Of a DNA stretch of 64,000 nucleotides, positions 17,267-25,619 are shown in pieces. The position numbers and the translations under genes are program-made. Numbering within the stretch: position 1 is the stretch's first letter; every line of letters starts with the position of its first letter. The DNA is from Clostridium sp. SY8519. GTDB lineage: Bacteria > Bacillota > Clostridia > Lachnospirales > Lachnospiraceae. Under the pieces are notes generated by a model, which saw nothing but the letters and a program-made list of their open reading frames with translations, was not told the origin of the DNA and ran no database searches. Where the stretch lies: assembly GCF_000270305.1 (NCBI RefSeq), contig NC_015737.1, positions 368,501-432,500 on the forward strand, written 5' to 3'.

Positions 17267-17412
17267 TCTCTGACCCCTTCCTGTCTGTACAGATCGCTTC
17301 ACAAAAAAAGAGACAAAGCCCCTCTCTACCGCCGCACTGCAGTTGAGACGTCCTTGCCTCGCATATCCTGAATCCTGATCCGCCTTCCGCGGTTTTTCAA
17401 ATCATGCTGTAG

Positions 17413-17441
17413 ATTATATGCTTGCCCCCTCGGATTGTCAA
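17413..17441 (-). promoter_or_regulatory. pyrG promoter
   Basis: Minus-strand TTGACA (17436-17441), 17 bp, TATAAT (17413-17418). The leader (17267-17412) ends in a weak AGAGA/TCTCT hairpin plus T-run. No G-run lies at the predicted start, so the CTP-sensing slippage attenuator of B. subtilis pyrG is not apparent. Confidence 0.85.
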
Positions 17442-17502
17442 GTGGTTCTTTTCCCTCCGGCTGCCAGGCAGGATCTCCGCCCTGTTCGTTTCCCCTGACT
17501 GA

Positions 17503-17543
17503 ACAGCGGGCGCCGCTCCGTCAGTCCGGAGGGCGCCCGCTGT
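17503..17543 (-). terminator. hairpin downstream of amt
   Basis: Twelve-bp GC-rich stem (ACAGCGGGCGCC / GGCGCCCGCTGT), 39-79 nt after the amt stop, without a T-run. Probably an mRNA end or RNase-protecting hairpin; also an insulator before pyrG. Confidence 0.5.
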
Positions 17544-17581
17544 ATGCATCTTCTGTTTTCGCTTTCCTTTAAATGAAAGCC

Positions 17582-19330
17582 TTAATCCTGCAGCGCGTCA
17601 TAGCCTTCTGCGCCTGTGCTGATCTTAATTGCGTTTTCCACATTGTATACGAAGATTTTCCCATCCCCGATGTGTCCGGTATAAAGGACTTTCTTCGCCG
17701 CGTCAATTACAGTACGCGGGGAAATCTTGCTTACAACGATATCCACCTGAATCTTCGGCAGCAGGTTCATGTTCAGTTCCGCGCCACGGTATTTGGTGGT
17801 ACGTCCGCCCTGGGCGCCGCAGCCTAATACATTGGTGACGGTCATGCCGTTGATGCCGATTTCACTCATGGCATGGTTCAGTGCCTCATACTTGCTCTGT
17901 CTGGTGTAAATCGTAATCTTTGTGATGCTTACATCACTGCCCAGCGAAACGGAAGGATCTGCTGTTCTCAACTGTACCGGAACCGCTTCATCCATCGGAA
18001 CCTTTCCTTCTGCCAGCGCTTTGTCCCGCTCGATTTCAGCGGCAGCCGCAACCGCATGGGAACCGAAGTTGTTGATGCTGGAAGTCAGGGCAAAGTCTGC
18101 GTACGCGCTTTCCAGACCGTGTTCACTGCGGTCCAGTCCTTCGATTTCATCCTCTGCGGAGCAGCGCAGACCTACTGTTTTCTTTAATACCGTAAATACA
18201 ATGACCATGGTCACTGCTACCCAGGCGATGACAGATACCACACCCAGAAGCTGCAGTCCCAGCGCATGGAAACCGCCGCCGTATACCAGGCCGGCTTTTT
18301 CTCCCAGGCCATAGTCATAATAGGCCAGGAAACCAACCAGGATGGTTCCGACACAGCCGCAGCAGCCATGCACGCCTACCGCGCCGACCGGATCATCCAC
18401 CTTCAGTTTCTGGTCTACAAATTCAATGCCGAAGACTACCACAAATCCGCAGACAATGCCGATAATCGCTGCGCCGACCGGTGTGACGGTATCACAGCCG
18501 GCAGTTACGCCTACCAGGCCTGCCAGGGTACCGTTTAATGTCATGGAAACATCCGGTTTGCCATAGCGGATCCAGGTGATGATCAATACGGTAATCGTTG
18601 CGATTGCGGCTGCCATATTTGTGGTATAGAAGATTCTTGCCGCAGACAGATATGCGCCGCCGCTTAGCGCGGTTGTGGAACATCCGTTGAATCCGAACCA
18701 CGCGAACCAGAGGATAAATACACCCAGGGCAGCCTGCAGCAGGTTGTGTCCGGGAATGGCGTTTGCCTTGCCGTCTTTCGTATATTTTCCGATTCTGGGA
18801 CCGAGGATTGCCGCGCCTACAAACGCTGCCACACCGCCGACCATATGGACTGCCGTGGAACCTGCGAAATCATGGAAGCCCAGCTGTGCCAGCCAGCCGC
18901 CGCCCCAGATCCAGTGGCCTTCAATCGGATATACTACCAGGGAAATAATGGCGCTGTAAATACAGTAAGCCGCGAAGTTTGTCCGCTCTGCCATGGCGCC
19001 GGATACGATGGTGGCTGCCGTCGCGCAGAACACTGTCTGGAAAATCATGGTGGTGAAATCATCGGAATGCAGTGAGAACAGATTCAGTCCTCCGATAAAA
19101 CCGTTGCATACCTGGTTGGTTCCAAACATAATGCCAAATCCGATAAACCAGTAAGCCGGTGTACCGATACAAAAGTCCAGAAGGTTTTTCATAATAATGT
19201 TACCGGTATTTTTCGCCCGGGTCATCCCCGCTTCCACCAGTGTAAAACCGGCCTGCATGAAAAATACCAGCGCTGCTCCCAACAGGGTCCAACCCGAATC
19301 AAGAGCTGTTGCCAATGCCTGTAGTGTCAT
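17582..19330 (-). CDS. ammonium transporter fused to a PII (GlnK) domain
   Basis: A 582-residue Amt protein of about eleven membrane helices (residues 1-420: AGFTLVEAGMTRAKNTGNI, GFHDFAGSTAVHMVGGVAA, WFGFNGCS, the twin-His region) followed by a linker and a C-terminal PII domain at about 465-582 (ITKITIYTRQSKYEAL, GCGAQGGRTTKYRGAEL, the IGDGKIFVYNVENAI end). The membrane part conducts ammonium; the PII domain would gate it in cis. In the T-loop the uridylylated Tyr51 position of GlnB is Leu (RGAEL), so covalent control by GlnD is unlikely. It is the last gene of glnA-gltB-gltD-amt; ATG 19330 has GGAG. Confidence 0.93.
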   Translation of the reverse strand: MTLQALATALDSGWTLLGAALVFFMQAGFTLVEAGMTRAKNTGNIIMKNLLDFCIGTPAYWFIGFGIMFGTNQVCNGFIGGLNLFSLHSDDFTTMIFQTVFCATAATIVSGAMAERTNFAAYCIYSAIISLVVYPIEGHWIWGGGWLAQLGFHDFAGSTAVHMVGGVAAFVGAAILGPRIGKYTKDGKANAIPGHNLLQAALGVFILWFAWFGFNGCSTTALSGGAYLSAARIFYTTNMAAAIATITVLIITWIRYGKPDVSMTLNGTLAGLVGVTAGCDTVTPVGAAIIGIVCGFVVVFGIEFVDQKLKVDDPVGAVGVHGCCGCVGTILVGFLAYYDYGLGEKAGLVYGGGFHALGLQLLGVVSVIAWVAVTMVIVFTVLKKTVGLRCSAEDEIEGLDRSEHGLESAYADFALTSSINNFGSHAVAAAAEIERDKALAEGKVPMDEAVPVQLRTADPSVSLGSDVSITKITIYTRQSKYEALNHAMSEIGINGMTVTNVLGCGAQGGRTTKYRGAELNMNLLPKIQVDIVVSKISPRTVIDAAKKVLYTGHIGDGKIFVYNVENAIKISTGAEGYDALQD

Positions 19331-19366
19331 AACACAATCTCCTTTCAGTTGCTTTTTTTTATATAG

Positions 19367-19407
19367 AAAAGGCGCCGTGGAGATCTTCTCGATCTCTCCG
19401 GCGCCTT
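19367..19407 (-). terminator. hairpin between gltD and amt
   Basis: Minus-strand AAAGGCGCCG ... CGGCGCCTTT stem with an inner GAGATC/GATCTC helix, then TTTTC. It ends gltD or attenuates read-through into amt, whose start is 36 bp further on; no separate amt promoter is evident. Confidence 0.65.
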
Positions 19408-19429
19408 TGCCATATCCTGTCTGTTCTTT

Positions 19430-20911
19430 TTATTTGTCCATGTCCGTATACCCCATCAGGTATCGGTCTGTCTCCACCGCGCAGGCCCTTCCTTCACTGA
19501 TGGCCCATACCACCAGCGACTGGCCCCGGTGCATATCACCTGCAGTAAACACGCCCGGCTTACTGGTCATATAGCTATCCGGCTGTGTCTCCACCGTGCC
19601 CCGGCCGGTGCATTTTGTACCGAATGCCTTTGCCGTATAAGGCTGGCATCCCACAAATCCGGCTGCAACCAGAATCAGGTCACAGGGAACTTCTTTTTCC
19701 GTGCCTTCCACTTCGACCAGTTTCCCTTTGTCAAAAGCGGTCTGCACCAGGACAGCTGATTTCAGCTTGCCTCTGACGGTTTTCACTTCCCGGATCGTGG
19801 TGGTAAACTCTCTCGGGTCTTTGCCGAACACCTGGATGGCTTCCTGCTGACCGTAATCCGTTTTCAGGGTTTTCGGCCATTCCGGCCACGGATTATCCGC
19901 GCTGCGCTCTTCCGGCGGCTTCGGCATGATTTCCAGCTGACGGACACTTTTGCATCCCAGGCGGATGGACGTTCCCACACAGTCATTGCCTGTGTCGCCG
20001 CCGCCTAAGACAATCACATGTTTGCCCTTTACCAGCGATTTTACATTGGTTTTGCTCTTTCCCTGCCCCAGGACGACCTGGCGGGTAACTTCTGACAGGA
20101 AATCCACGGCGTAGTACACGCCTTCCATTCCTGCTTCATATCCCTTTGCCGCAAAGGGCCGGGGCTCTTTGGCTCCGGTACACAGGATCACTGCGTCAAA
20201 GCTGTCTGTGAGCTCTTTGGCCGATACGGTATTGCCCACATCCACACCTGTGCGGAAAACCACGCCTTCTGCTTCCATCAGCTCCCGTCTCCGCCGGATA
20301 TACTGTTTGTCCAGCTTCATATTCGGGATGCCGAACATCAGCAGGCCGCCGATCTCTTCCTCCCGTTCAAAGACGGTTACACTGTGTCCTCTGTGGTTCA
20401 GCTGATCCGCAGCTGCCAGGCCCGACGGGCCGGCGCCTACGACAGCCACCCGCTTGCCGCTTCGGATCTTCGGGATCCGGGGTTTCATCGACCCGTTGGC
20501 AAAGGCGGTTTCAATAATAAATAACTCATTGTCATGCACGGTCACCGGATCATCATTCATTCCGCAGATGCATGCCTTTTCGCAGAGTGCCGGGCAGACC
20601 CTTCCGGTAAATTCCGGAAAATTATTGGTCTTGAGCAGACGGCTCAGCGCCTGCTCATTCTGTCCCCGGTAAACCGCGTCATTCCATTCCGGAATCAGGT
20701 TGTGCAGCGGACAGCCGGTTACCATCCCCTTCAGCTTCAGTGCCGACTGGCACAGGGGCACGCCGCAGTCCATGCAGCGGGCAGCCTGCTGCCGGCGTTT
20801 TTCCTCATTCAGTGCGTCATGGAATTCCGAAAAATCTGTAATTCTATCCTGTACCGCTTCCGTTCTGTTGTCCATCCGCCGGTACTCCAGGAATCCTCCT
20901 GCTTTTCCCAT
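19430..20911 (-). CDS. gltD: glutamate synthase small subunit
   Basis: NADPH-oxidising FAD/[4Fe-4S] subunit that passes electrons to GltB. The 493 residues start MGKAGGFLEYRR, with N-terminal cluster cysteines (RCMDCGVPLC, CPLHN, RVCPALCEKAC), FAD loop VAVVGAGPSGLAAADQL, NADPH loop VIVLGGGDTGNDCVG and a terminal GVFTAGD motif. ATG 20911 has GGAG 9 nt upstream; a TTG 15 bp earlier is less likely. It lies 26 bp after gltB. Confidence 0.96.
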   Translation of the reverse strand: MGKAGGFLEYRRMDNRTEAVQDRITDFSEFHDALNEEKRRQQAARCMDCGVPLCQSALKLKGMVTGCPLHNLIPEWNDAVYRGQNEQALSRLLKTNNFPEFTGRVCPALCEKACICGMNDDPVTVHDNELFIIETAFANGSMKPRIPKIRSGKRVAVVGAGPSGLAAADQLNHRGHSVTVFEREEEIGGLLMFGIPNMKLDKQYIRRRRELMEAEGVVFRTGVDVGNTVSAKELTDSFDAVILCTGAKEPRPFAAKGYEAGMEGVYYAVDFLSEVTRQVVLGQGKSKTNVKSLVKGKHVIVLGGGDTGNDCVGTSIRLGCKSVRQLEIMPKPPEERSADNPWPEWPKTLKTDYGQQEAIQVFGKDPREFTTTIREVKTVRGKLKSAVLVQTAFDKGKLVEVEGTEKEVPCDLILVAAGFVGCQPYTAKAFGTKCTGRGTVETQPDSYMTSKPGVFTAGDMHRGQSLVVWAISEGRACAVETDRYLMGYTDMDK

Positions 20912-20937
20912 AATTTCTGTCTCCAATCCTGATTGTT

Positions 20938-23900
20938 CTATGCCTGCGCTGTTTTGCCTGTGATCTCGTTAAATGCTTCCATTACCGCATTGTCATGAGA
21001 CAGGCCCTGCTCTTCAAACCGTCCGATGGCGGATAACACTTTCTGATATTCCAGCGGAACAATCTTCTTGAAGTGGGGCCGGTAGGTTTCAAAATCATTC
21101 AGGATGTCGCCGGCCAGTCTGGATCCGGTTGCTTCATAATATTCTTTCAGAATATCCTTCAGTTCAGCGATGTCATATTTGTCGGTCAGTTCATCCGCCG
21201 GCGCCATATCTTTATTCATACGGCGGTACAGACGGTGATCCATATCCAGGACATAAGCCACACCGCCGCTCATTCCGGCGGCAAAGTTCTTGCCGGTGGG
21301 GCCTAAGATCACTGCGCGTCCACCGGTCATATACTCCAGTCCATGGTCGCCGCAGCCTTCCGCTACTGCCACCGCGCCGGAATTCCGGACACAGAACCGC
21401 TCGCCGGCCACGCCGTTGATAAATACTTTGCCTGCAGTCGCTCCGTAAAGCGCCACATTTCCCACAATGATATTCTTTTCCGGGGCAAAGGAAGAACCCT
21501 TCGGCGGCTGAATGATCAGCTTTCCTCCGGAAAGGCCCTTGCCGAATCCATCGTTGGCGTCTCCGTATACATGAATCGTCACACCCTTCGGCAGGAATGC
21601 GCCCAGTGACTGTCCGCATCCGCCGTCCAGAATAATCTGGTAGGTATCGTCTTTCAGGGTATCCCCGTAGCATCTGGTTACTTCCGAACCGAAAATCGTT
21701 CCTACGGAACGGTCGGTGGAAGATACCTTTGTATGGTATGTTTTCGGCTGACCGTCCGCCAGAAGCGGCAGCAGCTCTTTTTCGTCGATTGTCGTACTGA
21801 GACCGAAATCATAGACTTGTTTCGGGTCAAAATGCTGCATTTTTTCGGATGCCGTCTTCGACTGAAGGATTCTGGTCAGATCTACCATCTGTGCCCGTGT
21901 CGTAAAGGGATGGTCCTTCACTTTCAGGCAGTCGCTGCGGCCCACCATCTCATCCACGGTGCGGAATCCCAGGGAAGCCATGATTTCCCGCAGCTGTGTG
22001 GCAATAAATGTCATGAAATTCATCACATATTCCGGTTTGCCGGTAAAGCGTTTTCTCAGAACTTCGTTCTGTGTCGCGATACCAACCGGACAGGTATCCT
22101 GGTTGCAGACACGCATCATCATACAGCCCATGGTTACCAGCGGAGCTGTGGCAAAGGCGAATTCCTCCGCGCCAAGAAGGGCTGCAATCGCCACATCCCT
22201 GCCGCTCATCAGCTTGCCGTCCGTCTCCAGAATCACGCGCTGCCGCAACCCGTTCTCCATCAGCGTATGGTGCGCTTCCGCCAGTCCCAGTTCCCAGGGA
22301 AGGCCTGCACCGTGTACGGATGACATGGGCGCGGCTCCTGTACCGCCGTCGTATCCGGAGATCAGGATTACCTGGGCACCGGCCTTGGCTACACCGGAGG
22401 CAATGGTGCCGACCCCGGCTTCTGATACCAGTTTTACGGATATTCTTGCCTTTCGGTTGGCGTTTTTCAGGTCATAAATCAGCTGCGCCAGATCCTCGAT
22501 GGAATAGATGTCATGATGGGGCGGCGGGGAGATCAGGGATACTCCCGGTGTGGAGAAACGGGTATGCGCTACCCACGGATAAACCTTTTTCCCCGGCAGA
22601 TGTCCGCCTTCGCCCGGCTTTGCGCCCTGGGCCATCTTGATCTGAATCTCGTCCGCGCTCATCAGGTATGCGCTGGTGACGCCAAAGCGTCCCGATGCCA
22701 CCTGTTTGATTCTGGAATTTTTCTCCGTGCCGAACCGTTCCGTCAGTTCTCCGCCTTCGCCGGTATTGGATTTTCCGCCCAGACGGTTCATGGCAATCGC
22801 CAGCGTCTCATGGGCTTCCTTGGACAGAGAGCCGTAGCTCATGGCGCCGGTTTTAAACCGTTTGACAATCTCGCTGACCGGCTCCACTTCTTCCAGGGGA
22901 ACCGGTTTCTTCTTCGGATCAAACTGCATCAGTCCCCGCAGGGTATGGGGAAGTTCATTGTCTACCATAGCAGTGTACTCGCAGAACCGTTTGTAGTCAT
23001 TGTTTCTGGTGGCCTGCTGCAGCGCGATGATCGTATCCGGGTTGTACAGATGATCTTCTTTATTTTCCCCGCTTCTCAGCTTGTGGAAGCCGATGCTGTC
23101 CAGTGTGGTATCCAGCCCCAGCCCCAGGGGATCAAAAGCCCGGTCATGACGGAACATGACGCCCTCGCCGATTTCCTCTAAGCCGATGCCGCCCACACGG
23201 CTGACTGTGCCGGTAAAGTAGCGGTCAATCACATCCTGACGGATGCCGATGGCCTCGAAGATTCTCGCGGACTGATAGGACTGCAGCGTGGAAATTCCCA
23301 TCTTGGCCGCAATCTTAACCACCCCCTGCAGCAGGGCGTTGTTGTAGTCATCAATCGCCGTATGATAATCCTTGTCAAGTACTCCCTGATCAATCAGTTC
23401 CGCAATGCATTCATGAGCCAGGTACGGGTGGATTGCCCGGGCGCCGAAGCCCAGCAGGCAGGCACACTGATGCACATCCCGGGGTTCCGCGCTTTCCAGC
23501 ACAATGGAAACCTGGGTTCTCTTCTTTGTGCGTACCAGATGCTGCTCAACAGAAGAAACTGCCAGCAGAGACGGAATGGCCAGATGGTTTTCATCCACGC
23601 CCCGGTCCGTCAGGATAATAATATTCGCGCCTTTTGCCACGCTGCGGTCCACACTGATGGACAGCTGCTCCACCGCCCGCTCCAGGGAGGTGTTTTTGTA
23701 ATACAGCATGGAAATCTCGCTGACCCGGAATCCCGGCTGATCCAGCGCTTTGATTTTTAACAGATCCACGCCTGTAAGGATCGGGTTATTCACTTCCAGC
23801 ACATGGCAGTTGCTGCTTTTTTCTTCCAGAAGATTTCCGTCAGAACCGATATATACCGTCGTATCCGTCACAATCTTCTCCCGGAGAGAATCAATGGGCG

Positions 23901-25533
23901 GATTTGTCACCTGCGCGAACATCTGCTTAAAGTAGTCAAAAAGGCTCTGATGTTTCTCCGACAGAACCGCCAGAGGCACATCATGTCCCATGGATACAAT
24001 GGGTTCGGTGCCGTTTTCCGCCATGGGATGGATCATGTTCTTCACATCTTCATAAGAATAGCCGAAGGCTTTGTAGAGCTGATCTCTGCGCTCCTTGGAA
24101 TACATGGGAATCCGTTTGTTCGGAATCTTAAGGGCCGACAGATGCAGCAGCTCTCTGTCCAGCCATTCGCCGTAAGGCTGCCGGCCGGCATAATATTTTT
24201 TGCATTCCTCGTCGGAAATAATCCGTCCCTTCCTGGTATCTACCAGAAGGATCCGTCCCGGCTGCAGCCGCTGTTTTGCCACGACGTGTTTCGGGTCCAG
24301 TCCCAGCACGCCTACCTCGGAAGAAAGGATCAGACGGTTGTCATCTGTAATATAGTACCGGGACGGACGCAGACCGTTTCGGTCCAGAGTGGCGCCCAGG
24401 ATATCGCCGTCGGTGAAAATCACAGCCGCCGGACCGTCCCAGGGCTCCATCATGGTGCCGTAGTAATGGTAAAAATCTTTTTTCTCGGAAGGCATGTCCC
24501 TGTCGTGTTTCCACGGTTCCGGAATCGTAACCATGACAGACAGGGGCAGATCCATCCCGTTCATATACATGAATTCCAGGGTGTTGTCCAGAATACCGGA
24601 ATCCGATCCGCTGCGGTTCACCACCGGGAAGATTTTGAGCATGGTGTCCTTGTTCTTTAAGAATTCGGAAGACATGGTCTCCTCCCGGGCCAGCATACGG
24701 TCCACATTGCCGCGGATAGTATTGATTTCTCCGTTGTGGGCGATAAAACGATAGGGATGCGCCCGTTCCCAGCTGGGGGTGGTATTGGTGGAGAATCTGG
24801 AATGTACCAGCGCAATGGCTGTATGATAGTCCCTGCTCTGAAGGTCTTCATAGAATTCCCGCAGCTGTTTTACCAGAAACATTCCCTTGTATACAATGGT
24901 TCTGGAAGACAGGGAACAGATATAGGTATAGGAGCCGTATCCTTCCGTATGTTCCGGATCCGGCTTCTCTTCCGAACTCTGCTCAAACTCCCGGCGCAGC
25001 ACATACAGCAGCCGGTCGAATTCGAAGCCCGGCGCCACATGCTCCGGACGCTCGATAAAGCACTGCGCGATGTAAGGCATGCAGTCCCTGGCCATATCGC
25101 CTAGGATTTCCGGATGTACCGGAACCTTGCGGAAGCCCAGGACCTTCAGGCCGTTCTTGCGGGCAATCACTTCAAACATTCTGCGGGAAAAAGTCCGCTT
25201 TAACTGATTCTGCGGGAAGAAAAACATCCCGATTCCGTAGTCTCCCGCTTCTCCCAGCTGAATGCCTTCCTTTGCCGCTGCTTTGACAAAGAAATTGTGG
25301 GAGATCTGTGTCAGGATCCCTACGCCGTCTCCGACTTTTCCACTGGCGTCTTTTCCGGCGCGGTGTTCCAGCTTTTCCACGATCGACAGCGCGTCGTCCA
25401 GCACCTGGTAATCCTGGCGGCCGTCAATATTGACCACCGCGCCGATTCCGCAGGCATCATGCTCCCGGAATACCATATTTTCCGCATCCCGGGACGCTGT
25501 GCTGTCTGATCTTCTCATCATAGGGTTGTTCAT
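20938..25533 (-). CDS. gltB: glutamate synthase large subunit
   Basis: Forms two glutamates from glutamine and 2-oxoglutarate. The 1531 residues are full length: class II glutaminase domain with the nucleophile Cys28 after a 27-residue leader (EHDACGIG), a central domain, the FMN barrel (GGKSNTGEGGE, ISGYDGGTGAAP), the [3Fe-4S] cysteines (MGCMMMRVCNQDTCPVGIA) and the C-terminal beta-helix. The leader before the Cys implies proteolytic maturation. The AAGGAG site and 86-bp spacing from glnA place it in one operon. Confidence 0.97.
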   Translation of the reverse strand: MNNPMMRRSDSTASRDAENMVFREHDACGIGAVVNIDGRQDYQVLDDALSIVEKLEHRAGKDASGKVGDGVGILTQISHNFFVKAAAKEGIQLGEAGDYGIGMFFFPQNQLKRTFSRRMFEVIARKNGLKVLGFRKVPVHPEILGDMARDCMPYIAQCFIERPEHVAPGFEFDRLLYVLRREFEQSSEEKPDPEHTEGYGSYTYICSLSSRTIVYKGMFLVKQLREFYEDLQSRDYHTAIALVHSRFSTNTTPSWERAHPYRFIAHNGEINTIRGNVDRMLAREETMSSEFLKNKDTMLKIFPVVNRSGSDSGILDNTLEFMYMNGMDLPLSVMVTIPEPWKHDRDMPSEKKDFYHYYGTMMEPWDGPAAVIFTDGDILGATLDRNGLRPSRYYITDDNRLILSSEVGVLGLDPKHVVAKQRLQPGRILLVDTRKGRIISDEECKKYYAGRQPYGEWLDRELLHLSALKIPNKRIPMYSKERRDQLYKAFGYSYEDVKNMIHPMAENGTEPIVSMGHDVPLAVLSEKHQSLFDYFKQMFAQVTNPPIDSLREKIVTDTTVYIGSDGNLLEEKSSNCHVLEVNNPILTGVDLLKIKALDQPGFRVSEISMLYYKNTSLERAVEQLSISVDRSVAKGANIIILTDRGVDENHLAIPSLLAVSSVEQHLVRTKKRTQVSIVLESAEPRDVHQCACLLGFGARAIHPYLAHECIAELIDQGVLDKDYHTAIDDYNNALLQGVVKIAAKMGISTLQSYQSARIFEAIGIRQDVIDRYFTGTVSRVGGIGLEEIGEGVMFRHDRAFDPLGLGLDTTLDSIGFHKLRSGENKEDHLYNPDTIIALQQATRNNDYKRFCEYTAMVDNELPHTLRGLMQFDPKKKPVPLEEVEPVSEIVKRFKTGAMSYGSLSKEAHETLAIAMNRLGGKSNTGEGGELTERFGTEKNSRIKQVASGRFGVTSAYLMSADEIQIKMAQGAKPGEGGHLPGKKVYPWVAHTRFSTPGVSLISPPPHHDIYSIEDLAQLIYDLKNANRKARISVKLVSEAGVGTIASGVAKAGAQVILISGYDGGTGAAPMSSVHGAGLPWELGLAEAHHTLMENGLRQRVILETDGKLMSGRDVAIAALLGAEEFAFATAPLVTMGCMMMRVCNQDTCPVGIATQNEVLRKRFTGKPEYVMNFMTFIATQLREIMASLGFRTVDEMVGRSDCLKVKDHPFTTRAQMVDLTRILQSKTASEKMQHFDPKQVYDFGLSTTIDEKELLPLLADGQPKTYHTKVSSTDRSVGTIFGSEVTRCYGDTLKDDTYQIILDGGCGQSLGAFLPKGVTIHVYGDANDGFGKGLSGGKLIIQPPKGSSFAPEKNIIVGNVALYGATAGKVFINGVAGERFCVRNSGAVAVAEGCGDHGLEYMTGGRAVILGPTGKNFAAGMSGGVAYVLDMDHRLYRRMNKDMAPADELTDKYDIAELKDILKEYYEATGSRLAGDILNDFETYRPHFKKIVPLEYQKVLSAIGRFEEQGLSHDNAVMEAFNEITGKTAQA

Positions 25534-25560
25534 CTGTTACTCTCCTTGTGTTTTTTCCCT

Positions 25561-25587
25561 GCAGGGTATGGATCCCTCATACCCTGC
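25561..25587 (-). repeat. intercistronic hairpin between glnA and gltB
   Basis: Perfect 10-bp inverted repeat GCAGGGTATG / CATACCCTGC with a 7-nt loop. No T-run follows on the minus strand, so it looks like an mRNA stability or processing element. Confidence 0.5.
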
Positions 25588-25619
25588 TGCCCTTCGCTGC
25601 CGGTTCGGCAGCCTGTGCC

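Noticed and set aside
15872..17371. 499-codon open frame on the plus strand
   Set aside because: Antisense shadow of pyrG.
17267..17441. CTP-responsive slippage attenuator of pyrG
   Set aside because: The B. subtilis mechanism needs a G-run at the start of transcription; the predicted start here has none and the hairpin is weak.
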